Source: Sorlinia euscelidii (lineage in GTDB: Bacteria; Pseudomonadota; Alphaproteobacteria; Acetobacterales; Acetobacteraceae). Taken from it: 64,000 nucleotides of DNA. The notes beneath the pieces were generated by a model. It searched no databases. It was not told the DNA's origin and saw nothing but the letters and a program-made list of their open reading frames with translations. The stretch is from NCBI RefSeq assembly GCF_036452155.1, contig NZ_JAWJZY010000002.1; one strand, written 5' to 3'. The position numbers and the translations under genes are program-made. Within the stretch, counting starts at the first letter, position 1; each line of letters starts with the position of its first letter. Below are positions 1-9,329 of this stretch, one piece after another.

Positions 1-707
1 ATGGCGGAAATTCCTACTATAAAGACGATATGCGCCGCGCGAAGCAGCTGGCCGAGAAAGGTATTCATTACGTCGATGTCGGCACATCCGGCGGCGTTTG
101 GGGCCTTGAGCGCGGCTACTGCATGATGTATGGCGGCACGAAGGACTCAACGGATCATATTGACCCGATCCTGAAGGCCCTGGCGCCGGGTAAAGGCGAT
201 GTTGTGCCCACAACGGGGCGTGACCGTGACGGCCTCGACCCGCGCGCTGAGGAAGGTTACCTGCATTGCGGTCCCGCAGGTTCCGGCCATTTCGTCAAGA
301 TGGTGCATAACGGCATCGAGTACGGCATGATGCAGGCTTTCGCAGAGGGCTTTGACATTATGCAGTCCAAGAGCTCTGATGTTCTGCCGGAAGACCAGCG
401 CTTCGACCTCAACACGGCGGATATTGCTGAAGTGTGGCGCCGTGGCAGTGTCGTTTCCTCATGGCTGCTTGACCTGACGGCTGACGCTTTGGCGAAAAAC
501 GGCTCCCTGTCGGAATTCTCCGGTGAAGTTGCCGATTCCGGTGAGGGTCGCTGGACGATTGAGGCCGCGATTGAGGAATCCGTTCCCGCGCCCGTGATCA
601 TAGCGTCGCTTTTCACACGGTTCCGCTCACGCTCCGGCAATAATTTTGCCGAGAAAGTTTTATCGGCCATGCGCTTTGGTTTCGGTGGTCACGTCGAGAA
701 GAAGTAA
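1..707 (+). CDS. gnd: 6-phosphogluconate dehydrogenase (decarboxylating), 5'-truncated by window edge
   Basis: Oxidises and decarboxylates 6-phosphogluconate to ribulose 5-phosphate in the cytoplasm. The reading frame is open from base 3, where it encodes GGNSYYKDD, a conserved substrate-domain segment, so the gene begins before the window and roughly the first hundred residues (the Rossmann nucleotide-binding part) are missing. Visible signatures are GTSGGVWGLERGYCMM, typical of the short (about 330-residue, GndA/YqeC-like) class, and GHFVKMVHNGIEYG, which carries the catalytic Lys and the substrate-binding Asn. The end FGGHVEKK matches the short class, which lacks the long C-terminal extension of the E. 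coli enzyme. It heads the operon with zwf, pgl and rpiA. Preference for NAD is known for related short enzymes but cannot be judged here because the cofactor site is outside the window. Confidence 0.95.
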   Translation, partial: GGNSYYKDDMRRAKQLAEKGIHYVDVGTSGGVWGLERGYCMMYGGTKDSTDHIDPILKALAPGKGDVVPTTGRDRDGLDPRAEEGYLHCGPAGSGHFVKMVHNGIEYGMMQAFAEGFDIMQSKSSDVLPEDQRFDLNTADIAEVWRRGSVVSSWLLDLTADALAKNGSLSEFSGEVADSGEGRWTIEAAIEESVPAPVIIASLFTRFRSRSGNNFAEKVLSAMRFGFGGHVEKK

Positions 708-716
708 GCATTTTAC

Positions 717-739
717 GGGGGCGGCGAAATGCCGCCCTC
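717..739 (+). terminator. hairpin after gnd, possible terminator
   Basis: A 9-bp G+C-rich stem (717-725 with 731-739, including one G-T pair) closes a GAAAT loop 10 bases after the gnd stop. The T-tract that follows is poor (CATTCCG), so it may be an mRNA-stabilising or attenuating hairpin rather than a full terminator. Confidence 0.45.
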
Positions 740-849
740 CCATTCCGAAAACTTCTGCCTTCGCTGCGTTTTTCGATTAGATAGATTTTTATAAGGGTAA
801 GTTGCGCAGGCGGCGTAAATTGTCGCAGGTGGGGCTTAAAGGGCTGGTT

Positions 850-2394
850 ATGAACGACGTTTTGACGAGCGACCGTGAGATGCTGTCGCCAACACAGTCA
901 TTGCGCAGATTGCGCAAGGCGCCACCGGGTGTCATGGTCATTTTTGGCGGTGGCGGTGATCTTACCAAACGTCTCCTTATCCCGGCTATTTATAATCTCG
1001 ATTGCGCCGATTTATTGAGTGACGAATTCTCGGTAATCGTTGTCGATTGGGCTGAGATGACGTCAGAGACGCTTCTGGCGCAATTCCGGGAATCCATCGA
1101 TGATTTCGTCAGTAAACGCGGTTCCAGCGCTGCCAAACTAAAGGAGGAGAACTGGGATCGTATCACGGGAAATATCCAGTATATTCGTGGATCATTTGAG
1201 GAAGAGAGCACTTATACCCGTTTGAAAGAGGCCCTGGGTGAGCGCAGTGCCGTTTTTTACCTGGCTGTTGCAGCGCGTTTCTTTGGCCCTGTTGTTGACC
1301 TTATCGGCTCAACCGGCCTCGCGCAAGAGACTGAAAATTGCTCACGCCGTGTTATCATCGAAAAACCTTTCGGCTCTGACCTGAATTCAGCCAAAGAGCT
1401 GAATGCGCGCCTTTTGCGCTCGCTCGGTGAAACGCAGATTTACCGCATTGATCATTATCTCGGAAAAGAGACGGTGCAGAATATCCTCGCCCTTCGCTTT
1501 TCAAACGGCTTTTTTGAGCCGCTCTGGAATCGGGATAATATCGATCATATCCAGATCACCGCGGCGGAGACAGTGGGGGTTGAGCGTCGGGGTCGCTTTT
1601 ATGAAAGCACGGGCGCTATACGGGATATGGTGCCGAATCACCTGATGCAGCTCCTTTCAATGGTGGCGATGGAAGCGCCGACGTCTTTCGATGCGGAAGC
1701 CGTCCGAAATGAAAAATCAAAAGTTCTGAGCGCGATCCAGCCTGTCACGCGTGAGAATGCCGTGCGCGGCCAATATGTCAGTGGTTCCTTCAAAAATGGT
1801 GACCATGCGGAGGCGCTGCGCGGCTATCGGGGTGAGCCCGATGTCTCGATGGGGAGTGAGACGGAAACGTACGTCGCCATGAAGCTGCGGATCGATAATT
1901 GGCGCTGGGCCGGTGTTCCGTTTTACATCCGCACGGGGAAGCGTCTTCGCTGCCGCAAAACGGAAATCGCCATCCATTTCAAGCAGGCGCCTTACGCACT
2001 TTTCCGCGATACGCCGGTTGATAAATTGACACCCAATATCATGGTGCTGCACATCCAACCGACGGAAGGGGTGACGATGCAGTTTTCTGCCAAAGTCCCC
2101 GGCCCCTCCGTCCGACTTGGCGGCGTACGCATGAAGTTCGATTACTCGGACTGGTTTCAGGAAGGGCCCAGCACGGGTTATGAGACATTGATCTATGATT
2201 GCCTGATCGGTGACCAGACATTGTTTCAACGCGCGGACTCGATTGAGGAGGGATGGCGCATCGTGCAGCCTGTGCTCAGCCAGCAGAGTGCGGAGCAGCC
2301 ACCCTTATGTTTCTATGCGGCAGGCCTCGATGGCCCGCGTGAGGCTGATGAGCTTCTATCACGCAACCGCCGCAAGTGGCTGCCGCTCAAGTAA
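850..2394 (+). CDS. zwf: Glucose-6-phosphate 1-dehydrogenase
   Basis: Oxidises glucose 6-phosphate to 6-phosphogluconolactone with NAD(P)+, the entry step of the oxidative pentose phosphate and Entner-Doudoroff routes. The ATG at 850 is preferred because AAAGGG lies 6 bases upstream; an in-frame TTG at 802 would add 16 basic residues without a good ribosome site. The protein is 514 residues, close to the usual length. It has the nucleotide-binding segment VIFGGGGDLTKRLL (residues 30-43), EKPFGSD, and the active-site signature RIDHYLGKE (residues 199-207). The first glycine motif reads GGGGD where most family members read GASGD, a mild variation. It lies between gnd and a HAD phosphatase gene in the sugar-phosphate operon. 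Confidence 0.97.
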   Translation: MNDVLTSDREMLSPTQSLRRLRKAPPGVMVIFGGGGDLTKRLLIPAIYNLDCADLLSDEFSVIVVDWAEMTSETLLAQFRESIDDFVSKRGSSAAKLKEENWDRITGNIQYIRGSFEEESTYTRLKEALGERSAVFYLAVAARFFGPVVDLIGSTGLAQETENCSRRVIIEKPFGSDLNSAKELNARLLRSLGETQIYRIDHYLGKETVQNILALRFSNGFFEPLWNRDNIDHIQITAAETVGVERRGRFYESTGAIRDMVPNHLMQLLSMVAMEAPTSFDAEAVRNEKSKVLSAIQPVTRENAVRGQYVSGSFKNGDHAEALRGYRGEPDVSMGSETETYVAMKLRIDNWRWAGVPFYIRTGKRLRCRKTEIAIHFKQAPYALFRDTPVDKLTPNIMVLHIQPTEGVTMQFSAKVPGPSVRLGGVRMKFDYSDWFQEGPSTGYETLIYDCLIGDQTLFQRADSIEEGWRIVQPVLSQQSAEQPPLCFYAAGLDGPREADELLSRNRRKWLPLK

Positions 2395-2423
2395 TTTTTC
2401 AGGGAAAAGGGAGGGGGCTTCAT

Positions 2424-3308
2424 ATGGGACAGCCGGATGATCAACCTCGTCAGGAAAATAGCTCGGCCGCAACGACGATCAGACTGGTCGTTTCCGACAT
2501 GGACGGGACCATCCTCAATAAGGGGAAGATCCTGAGTGAGGAGACACTGCAAGCCGCACGGAAATTATCAGCGCAGGGGATCAAGCTCTGCCTGGTCAGT
2601 TCCCGTTTTCCACCGGGGATGGAGAGGTTCCGTCGCCAGATGGGGCTGGATACGCCTCTCGGCGCGCTCAATGGTGCTGAAATCGTCGATTCCCAGGGTA
2701 AAATCCTTTCATCACTGACACTCGCGCCGGAAACCGTTCAGCACGCCTGCAGGATTTTGCAGGAAAACGGCGTTGATGCGTGGCTCTACAGTCAGCGTGA
2801 CTGGTATGTGACGGATAAATCAGCACCACATGTCCAGCATGAGAGTGATGTCGTCGGCACGCCGCCACAGGTGGTTGATGATCTCAGCGCCCATTTTCAT
2901 CAGGTCGGTAAAATTCAGGGCGTATGCGATGATGCGGAGAAGCTTGAAAAGCTTGAACGTGACATCGCTGAGACGTTGGGAGACGCGGCGAGTGTCCATC
3001 GTTCAAGCGACTATTACCTCGATATTACGCCACAAAAGGCCAATAAGGGCTTTGCTCTGAAGTTCCTCGCCGCGCATTATGGTTTCAGTCTGGAAGAGGT
3101 CGCCTGTATCGGTGATATGAGCAATGATGTGCCCATGCTCAAGCTCGGCCAGGTCTCTATCGCCATGGGCAATGCGCGGGATGACGTCAAGCGTCACGCG
3201 AAATATGTGACCGCAAGCAATGCGGAGGAGGGCTGGGCCAAGGCGATGGCGCAATTCGTCCTCCCTCATGCGCCGGTTACCGGAATAAACAGGAAGGAAA
3301 CGCCATGA
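2424..3308 (+). CDS. Cof-type HAD-superfamily hydrolase (sugar-phosphate phosphatase-like)
   Basis: A cytoplasmic HAD phosphatase of 294 residues. Motif I DMDGT (residues 25-29) carries the nucleophilic Asp and the acid/base Asp; motif IV GDMSNDVPM begins near residue 230; and the large C2-type cap between them places it in the Cof/YidA/YbiV group, whose members dephosphorylate sugar phosphates and other small phosphoesters. The ATG at 2424 follows GGGAGGGGG with a short spacer; a longer frame beginning inside zwf is unlikely. The stop overlaps the pgl start by four bases (ATGA), which implies translational coupling. Its place between zwf and pgl suggests an accessory or metabolite-repair phosphatase for the pathway; the substrate is not shown by the sequence. 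Confidence 0.85.
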   Translation: MGQPDDQPRQENSSAATTIRLVVSDMDGTILNKGKILSEETLQAARKLSAQGIKLCLVSSRFPPGMERFRRQMGLDTPLGALNGAEIVDSQGKILSSLTLAPETVQHACRILQENGVDAWLYSQRDWYVTDKSAPHVQHESDVVGTPPQVVDDLSAHFHQVGKIQGVCDDAEKLEKLERDIAETLGDAASVHRSSDYYLDITPQKANKGFALKFLAAHYGFSLEEVACIGDMSNDVPMLKLGQVSIAMGNARDDVKRHAKYVTASNAEEGWAKAMAQFVLPHAPVTGINRKETP

Positions 3309-4045
3309 GCGGCGATACCGTCAAAACAGCGAAAATCATCGTCCGTGCTGATGGCGCGGAGGTCGCTCTCGATATGGCGCAACGCCTTGTCGCGCTGGCT
3401 CAGGCCAGTAAAGATACTTTCCGCATCGCCTTGTCAGGGGGCAGCACGCCGAAAAAGCTTTTTGAGCTTCTGGCCTCGCCTGGTTTTGTCGCACGTATGC
3501 CGTGGGAGCGCGTTGCATTTTACTATGGCGATGAGCGTCACGTGCCCCATGATGATGCCGCCAGTAATTACCGTATGAGTTGTGAGACGCTGTTTAATCA
3601 TGTTGCAGCCACGGAGGGGCGCGTTTACCCGATCCCGACCCATGGCACAGCGGAAGAGGATGCGGCTTCCTATCAAAAGCTGCTACAGGCGCATTATGGC
3701 GCGCCGGATCTTGACCCGGCGCGGCCGTTCTTTGACGTTGTCATGCTGGGGATGGGGCAGGACGGGCATACAGCGTCACTTTTCCCCCGGCAACCCGTTT
3801 TGCAGGAGCGTGAGAAGTGGGTTGCGACATGTGTGCCGGATGATGCGCCCCATACACGCATCACCCTGACCTACCCCGCCATAGCCTCCAGCCGGCATGT
3901 CGTTTTTCTGCTTGAGGGCAGGGGAAAGGCAGAAATGTTCCGCCGTGTCCGATCGGGCGACGATGCGTTACCCTCCAGCCATGTCACGTCACAGGGTGAG
4001 ATGACGTTTCTATGCGACAAAGCCGTTACTGAGGGCGTTTCATGA
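3305..4045 (+). CDS. pgl: 6-phosphogluconolactonase
   Basis: Hydrolyses 6-phosphogluconolactone made by Zwf to 6-phosphogluconate. The 246-residue protein is of the DevB/Pgl type, related to glucosamine-6-phosphate isomerase folds, with LSGGSTPKKLFELL near residue 40, YGDERHVPHDDAASNY near residue 75, and LGMGQDGHTASLFP near residue 150, where the His is part of the active site. The start overlaps the previous stop as ATGA and the stop overlaps rpiA in the same way, so HAD gene, pgl and rpiA are translationally coupled. Confidence 0.95.
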   Translation: MSGDTVKTAKIIVRADGAEVALDMAQRLVALAQASKDTFRIALSGGSTPKKLFELLASPGFVARMPWERVAFYYGDERHVPHDDAASNYRMSCETLFNHVAATEGRVYPIPTHGTAEEDAASYQKLLQAHYGAPDLDPARPFFDVVMLGMGQDGHTASLFPRQPVLQEREKWVATCVPDDAPHTRITLTYPAIASSRHVVFLLEGRGKAEMFRRVRSGDDALPSSHVTSQGEMTFLCDKAVTEGVS

Positions 4046-4773
4046 CCGGCTTATCATCGGAAGACATCTCGCATCAGCGTGACGCGCAGCTTCAATTCAA
4101 GCGGGAGGCGGCGCAGGCTGCCGTAAAATATATTGAAGACGGCATGGCGGTCGGGCTGGGAAGTGGCACGACAGCAAGCGTCATGATTGATGCGCTCGCC
4201 GTGCGCGTCAAAAATGAGAATCTCCGCATCCGGGCGATCCCGACTTCGGAAGCAAGCGGAGAACAAGCGCGGCGGCTGGGGATCACTTTATCGGATTTCG
4301 TCCAGGACCCTATTCTCGATATTGCCATCGATGGCGCGGACGAGGTCCATCGTGAAACTCTGACGCTGATTAAAGGGCGTGGCGGCGCGCTCTTGCGGGA
4401 AAAAATCGTCGCCTCGGCGGCACGGAAATTCATCGTCATTGTCGATGATCGGAAAATCGTCGATTCTCTCGGTTCCCGCATGCCTCTACCGATTGAGGTC
4501 ATCCCCTGGGGGTGGGAGCGTATCCAGACCCTGCTGATTTCCAAAATCGGGGCGCGCACAGCGCATCCCCGGACAGAGAAAGACGGCAGGATTTATCAGA
4601 CGGATAACCATAATTTCATCCTTGACTGCGTGTTTGACCCGATCACCGATGCGGCCTCCCTCGCACGTGACATCGCAGCGATCACGGGCGTTGTTGACCA
4701 CGGACTTTTTATCGACATGGCCTCAGAAGTGCTTGTTGCAGGTCAGAATGGCGTGGCAAGTTTACGGCGATAA
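4042..4773 (+). CDS. rpiA: Ribose-5-phosphate isomerase A
   Basis: Interconverts ribose 5-phosphate and ribulose 5-phosphate, using the product of Gnd. It has 243 residues, slightly longer than E. coli RpiA because of an N-terminal extension. Family signatures are present in order: GLGSGTTASVMIDAL, the IDGADEV loop with catalytic Asp residues, and KGRGGALLREKIVA with the phosphate-binding Lys/Arg. Start and pgl stop overlap by four bases. The gntK start follows 11 bases after the stop. Confidence 0.95.
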   Translation: MTGLSSEDISHQRDAQLQFKREAAQAAVKYIEDGMAVGLGSGTTASVMIDALAVRVKNENLRIRAIPTSEASGEQARRLGITLSDFVQDPILDIAIDGADEVHRETLTLIKGRGGALLREKIVASAARKFIVIVDDRKIVDSLGSRMPLPIEVIPWGWERIQTLLISKIGARTAHPRTEKDGRIYQTDNHNFILDCVFDPITDAASLARDIAAITGVVDHGLFIDMASEVLVAGQNGVASLRR

Positions 4774-4784
4774 CGGAGGAATTC

Positions 4785-5323
4785 ATGGAACGTTATGCGT
4801 CAAAACTAGTCGTTGTGATGGGTGTGACCGGCACAGGTAAATCGGCAATCGCCAAGGCGTTGAGCACGGCGTTTGACTGGCCGTTTCAAGAGGGGGATGA
4901 GCTTCATGGCCCGCCAATATCGAAAAAATGAGTCACGGCATCCCCCTGACGGATGAGGATCGCTGGCCCTGGCTGGAACGCTGCCATCAATGGCTCCGTC
5001 AGCACCGTGAGACGGGTGGCGTTCTGACATGTTCTGCCCTGAAGCGCGTCTATCGCGACGTGTTGCGTCAGGATCTCGATCTCACCTTCCTGTATTTATG
5101 GGCGCCCCAGGCGGCGTTGGAGGATCGGCTCAGGCATCGGCAGCATCATTTCATGCCGGCATCGCTCGTGCCAAGCCAGTTGCGAACGCTGGAGCCGCCT
5201 TCTGAAGACGAGCCTGTCATCCCCGTTGACGCCTCACCACCGAAAGATGTGGTGTGTCGCGACGCGATTGACGCCGTTCGTTTACAGCTGATCGGTGAGG
5301 TGCCGCCCGTTCTGGGATCGTGA
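4785..5323 (+). pseudogene. gntK: Gluconokinase, frameshifted as sequenced
   Basis: Gluconokinase phosphorylates gluconate to 6-phosphogluconate, feeding Gnd. The ATG at 4785 has a perfect GGAGGA five bases upstream. Frame 1 gives a P-loop GVTGTGKS and then QEGDELH, but meets a stop at 4929-4931. A second frame continues the same protein from NIEKMSHGIPLTDEDRWPWL to HFMPASLVPSQL and LEPP near the C-terminus, all GntK hallmarks. The join needs one extra base in GGCCCGCC around 4908-4914. This is therefore a single-base deletion, either a real inactivation or an assembly error; five other genes in the window show the same defect. The restored protein would be about 179 residues, the normal length. 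Last gene of the operon. Confidence 0.85.
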
Positions 5324-5410
5324 CCCGATAAGTCGTGACGGTTTGATCCAGGTCGTGGCGCGCCTTGACTGACCAATGCGGTTTGAAAAAGTCTAGCAAT
5401 CAACGGGGGT

Positions 5411-6235
5411 TTAAGCGTCGGGCTGGCCCTCATGCGCGTTGCCTTGCGCCGCCTTTGCTGCAACAGATTGTTCCGCCGTGCGGGATAGCTCCGTCACCAC
5501 GCCATGCAGGGTGCGGAGCTCCTGCTCCGTGATTTCCCCCCGCTGGAAATAATGTCGCAGATTGCGGATCATCCCTGGGCGCTTCTGCACATTGCGCCAG
5601 AAGCCGGTCTCATCCAGGCGCCGGGTCAGATTTCCGAAAAAATTCTCGATAGCGCCTTTACTGGCCACTTGTGTCTCATTCGTCATAAGGACGTGCGGCG
5701 CGGTATTGTCGGCCGCCATCCACCATTCATAAGCCATGATCAGCACAGCCTGTGCGAGGTTAAGAGACATGAAGTCCGGATTGAGAGGATACCGGATCAG
5801 CGTGTCAGCGCGGGCCATATCCTCATTATCGAGCCCGGCGCGTTCCGGCCCGAAGAGAATGCCCGTGCGGAGGTGACGGGCTTCAGTCAGGCGCATGTCA
5901 GCGGCGGCATTACGGGGTGTCATCACCGTCTTGATAATATGACGCGGGCGCGGGCAGGTGGCGAAGACACGATGCAGGTCCGCAACCGCCTCATCCACCG
6001 TCTCATAAATTGTCGCCGCATCAAGGATTCGGTGCGCCCCGGAGGATGCATACCAGGCGCGCTCCTGCGGCCATCCATCGCGCGGTGCAACGAGACGCAG
6101 GTGAAAAAGCCCGCCATTCGCCATGGCGCGAGCGGTGGTGCCGATATTTTCCGCCAATTGAGGCCGGACAAGGATAATGACCGGGCTATTCTCCGTCGTC
6201 GGGCCGATGGCGGCGCCGCCGTCACGCCCTGTCAT
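5411..6235 (-). CDS. trmJ: TrmJ-family tRNA/rRNA 2'-O-methyltransferase (SPOUT)
   Basis: A SpoU/TrmH-type methyltransferase, 274 residues. The N-terminal VILVRPQLAENIGTTARAMA is the TrmJ motif 1 with the catalytic Arg and Asn; GILFGPERAGLDNEDMARAD is motif 2; and LIRYPLNPDFMSLNLAQAVLI is close to motif 3, which forms the SAM-binding knot. E. coli TrmJ methylates position 32 of several tRNAs; the target here is inferred. It overlaps the end of cysS by four bases, so the two are probably co-transcribed. The convergent gap to gntK holds nothing evident. Confidence 0.88.
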   Translation of the reverse strand: MTGRDGGAAIGPTTENSPVIILVRPQLAENIGTTARAMANGGLFHLRLVAPRDGWPQERAWYASSGAHRILDAATIYETVDEAVADLHRVFATCPRPRHIIKTVMTPRNAAADMRLTEARHLRTGILFGPERAGLDNEDMARADTLIRYPLNPDFMSLNLAQAVLIMAYEWWMAADNTAPHVLMTNETQVASKGAIENFFGNLTRRLDETGFWRNVQKRPGMIRNLRHYFQRGEITEQELRTLHGVVTELSRTAEQSVAAKAAQGNAHEGQPDA

Positions 6236-7593
6236 ACGCGCCTCCAGACTGTGCCCTGCGCCGAATCCTCCAGCACAATGCCCATCTCATGAAGCTGGTC
6301 CCGAATGGCATCCGCACGGGCAAAATCGCGCGCGGCTTTTGCGGTGGAACGCTCAGCGACAAGACGGGTGACGTCTGGGTCCGCATCCTGCCGACCGAAC
6401 CATTGATCCGGGTTCGAGTTCAAAAGGCCCAGGAGGGCGCCGGCGGCTTTCAAAGACGCGGCGGCCTCACGGTCTCCCCCCAATGCGCGGGTCGCGTCAT
6501 GATGCATAAGCGCAAGTGCCTGAGCCGTGTTGAGATCGTCGCAAAGTGCTTCCATCACGGCTGGCGCAACAACTGCTTCAGGAAGCGCAACGCCCTGATG
6601 CGCCTCAAGAGCGCGGTAAAAGCGATCCAATGTGTTTTTCGCCTCTGCCAGTCGCTCCCATGAAAAATCGAGCACGGCGCGATAATGGGTGCTCAGCATC
6701 AGAAGGCGCAAAGCTTCCGCTGGCGCTTTGGCGAGCACATCGCGGACGGTGTAGAAATTGCCCAGTGATTTGGACATTTTCTCGCCATTGGAGAGCAGCA
6801 TGGCGTTATGCAGCCAATAATTGGCGAAGCGGCTCTCAGGGGCGCAGCAAAGTGACTGGGCGCGTTCATTCTCATGATGCGGGAAGAGCAGATCGTCCCC
6901 GCCGCCGTGAATATCGAAAGACTCACCAAGGTAACGCCGCGACATGGCTGAGCATTCAATGTGCCAGCCCGGGCGTCCAAACCCGTAGGGACTGTCCCAA
7001 CCGGGTTGATCGGCCGCGGAGGGTTTCCAAAGCACAAAATCCCCGGGGTGACGTTTGTAAGGCGCGACTTCTACCCGTGCCCCGGCCAGCAGCTCCTCCG
7101 GCGCGCGTCCCGAAAGCGCGCCGTAGGAGGTGAAATCCGCGACGGAAAACAGCACATGGCCTTCCGCAATATAAGCGTGGTTTGAGGCGATGAGGGTCGC
7201 GATCATCTCCAGCATTTCACTTATATGCTGCGTTGCGCGTGGCTCAATATCGGGCGGGACAATGTCCAGCTCCGCCACATCCGCATGAAACATCGCGGCC
7301 GTCCGCGCCGTCAGCTCTGCAATGCTCTCACCATTTTCAGCCGCGCGGGCGGTGATTTTATCATCCACATCGGTAATATTGCGCACGTAGGTGACATGCG
7401 GGTAAAGGCGTCGCAATAAACGCACCAATATATCGGCGCTGAGCATGGCGCGCAGATTGCCGATATGCACCGCATCATAAACGGTCGGGCCGCAATAATA
7501 GACGCGCACGTGGCCAGCTTCGAGGGGTTTGAAGACCTCTTTCTTCCGGGTAAAGCTATTGTGCAGCGTGAGCTTGTGATAAGACGGCGTCAT
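6232..7593 (-). CDS. cysS: Cysteinyl-tRNA synthetase
   Basis: Charges tRNA-Cys with cysteine. The 453-residue class I synthetase shows YCGPTVYD with the zinc-ligand Cys, the HIGH-type HIGNLRAML, GRPGWHIECSAMS, HGGGDDLLFPHHENE (zinc-binding His/Glu), and the KMSKSLGN loop. Length matches the family. The start is the ATG on the minus strand at 7593. It is followed directly by trmJ with a 4-base overlap. Confidence 0.97.
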   Translation of the reverse strand: MTPSYHKLTLHNSFTRKKEVFKPLEAGHVRVYYCGPTVYDAVHIGNLRAMLSADILVRLLRRLYPHVTYVRNITDVDDKITARAAENGESIAELTARTAAMFHADVAELDIVPPDIEPRATQHISEMLEMIATLIASNHAYIAEGHVLFSVADFTSYGALSGRAPEELLAGARVEVAPYKRHPGDFVLWKPSAADQPGWDSPYGFGRPGWHIECSAMSRRYLGESFDIHGGGDDLLFPHHENERAQSLCCAPESRFANYWLHNAMLLSNGEKMSKSLGNFYTVRDVLAKAPAEALRLLMLSTHYRAVLDFSWERLAEAKNTLDRFYRALEAHQGVALPEAVVAPAVMEALCDDLNTAQALALMHHDATRALGGDREAAASLKAAGALLGLLNSNPDQWFGRQDADPDVTRLVAERSTAKAARDFARADAIRDQLHEMGIVLEDSAQGTVWRRV

Positions 7594-7690
7594 AATGGGC
7601 TTTCATTGCTTGAGTCTGTCGGGCAACGCAACTCTCATTCTCACAAATTGCTGAAATAACTTGGCGATTTATTTGTTTTGGCGTCTTAAC

Positions 7691-9088
7691 GTGACTGAAG
7701 ATTCCAGCCAGCAGGCGCGGCTCTGGCGGGCACAATTGCACCGGCTCATCCTTCTGGCTCTGCCACTCAGTTTTTCGCAACTGAGTGAAATCGCCATGGG
7801 CGTCACCGATTCGATCCTCCTTGGCGGGTTGGGGGCGACGGCGCTGGCCGTGGGCGGCCTGACCTCGACATTGTTTTTCTGTACGCTGATCACGTTCCAA
7901 TCCGCCCTCGGCGCGGCCAGTATCCTGATCGCCACGCGGCGCGGGGAAGCCCATGCGCGTCAGAAACATCTGACCTCCCTCGCTGACCTGGTGACAACGG
8001 GCGTCGCGCTGGGCGCGTTTCTCTGCGTGCCGGTATTTCTGATCCTGTTTCCGATTGGTGCGATCTTCTCATGGCTGGGTGAGCCGGAGATCATCGTCAC
8101 GCAAGGCCGCAATTTCATGCACATCCTCCTCTGGGGATTGCCGCCAATATTGGTCGTGATCGGGCTGCTGCGCGTCATCCTGCCAGCCTTGGGGAGTGAA
8201 TTCCTTCTTCTCTGGACGATGCCGCTTATGGCGCTGGCCAATGGTTTTCTCAATGCAACGTTAATTTATGGCTGGTTCGGCCTGCAGCCGCGCGGCATGT
8301 GGGGCTCCGCGGTCGCGACGACCATAACGGGTTGGGGCACGGCGATCGCGCTGATTATCGTGTCCCTGTCGTGCCATCACCTTAGGGATCATCTGCGCCT
8401 GACCCGGGTCGACTGGCCGCAACTGTGGAAGATGCTCAAACTCGGCCTTCCCATGGTGGGCGCAAGCGGCGCGGAACTCATGGCCTTTGAAATTTCCGGC
8501 CTTAATGCGGGTGTGCTCGGCACGGATTCCGCCGCGGCGCATCAGGTGGCGCTGAATATCGCGACGCTGAGCTTCATGGTCAATCTGGCTTTGTCGCAGG
8601 CCGTCAATATCCGCGTGTCATTCTGGCTGGGCGCGCGGGATGTCGTTGCGGCGGGGCGCTCCGCCGTCACCTGCATCGGGCTCTCCATGCTCTGGAGCCT
8701 GTTTGCGGCAACCGTCATTTTTGTCTTCTCCGATGATATTGCCCGGTTCATCATCGACCCGAAAACGGATAATGCCCCGCATGTTATCGCAATGGCATCG
8801 AGCCTGCTGAAGATCAGCGGATTGTTCCAAATCGTCGATGGTCTGCAAGCTGCCTGTAACGGGATTTTGCGGGGATGTCAGGATACGCTTCTGCCGATGA
8901 TCTTCATGTTCATCACTTATATCCCGATTTCGGTTTTCGGTGGGCGCTGGGTGGCTTTTCAGGGGCATTACGGTGTTGAAGGGCTTTGGTGGGGGCTTGC
9001 GGCAGGGCTGGCCGTGCTGTCGCTCATGCTCGTCATTCGTATGGGTTACGTTCTGCGGGCGCGGCGTGTAGCATTGGGGGTGGCCTGA
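7691..9088 (+). CDS. MATE-family multidrug/toxin exporter
   Basis: An inner-membrane protein of about 465 residues with roughly twelve hydrophobic segments. LPLSFSQLSEIAMGVTDSILLG at the N-terminus and the repeated second half GLPMVGASGAELMAFEISGL fit the two-bundle MATE fold (NorM/DinF-like), which exports cationic compounds against Na+ or H+. The substrate cannot be told. The start is uncertain: GTG 7691 is used here, but TTG 7661 is in frame and neither has a clear ribosome site. It is divergent from cysS with a short spacer. Confidence 0.88.
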   Translation: MTEDSSQQARLWRAQLHRLILLALPLSFSQLSEIAMGVTDSILLGGLGATALAVGGLTSTLFFCTLITFQSALGAASILIATRRGEAHARQKHLTSLADLVTTGVALGAFLCVPVFLILFPIGAIFSWLGEPEIIVTQGRNFMHILLWGLPPILVVIGLLRVILPALGSEFLLLWTMPLMALANGFLNATLIYGWFGLQPRGMWGSAVATTITGWGTAIALIIVSLSCHHLRDHLRLTRVDWPQLWKMLKLGLPMVGASGAELMAFEISGLNAGVLGTDSAAAHQVALNIATLSFMVNLALSQAVNIRVSFWLGARDVVAAGRSAVTCIGLSMLWSLFAATVIFVFSDDIARFIIDPKTDNAPHVIAMASSLLKISGLFQIVDGLQAACNGILRGCQDTLLPMIFMFITYIPISVFGGRWVAFQGHYGVEGLWWGLAAGLAVLSLMLVIRMGYVLRARRVALGVA

Positions 9089-9329
9089 TAGGTGGGCTGA
9101 ACAGGTCGATTACAGATTTCGGTTGATTTATCGCGATAAAATCGCTACTTGCCCCATCATTGCCGGGAACGTGGACATATCGGACCGGACCGCTCTGGGT
9201 GCTGCCCCATCGGTTGAGGTATTGGATATGCGCCCGCTTCTTCTAATTCGAGAGGAAGCCTACCGGCGCAACAGGTGGTGATCTTGCAGCGCAGAGGTCG
9301 CCCATATTGTGAAATGAGTTCTTGCAAAA

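Noticed and set aside
5504..6292. Long plus-strand frame of 262 codons
   Set aside because: It is antisense to trmJ, which has clear motifs, and its own composition (many Arg, His, Gly) is not protein-like.
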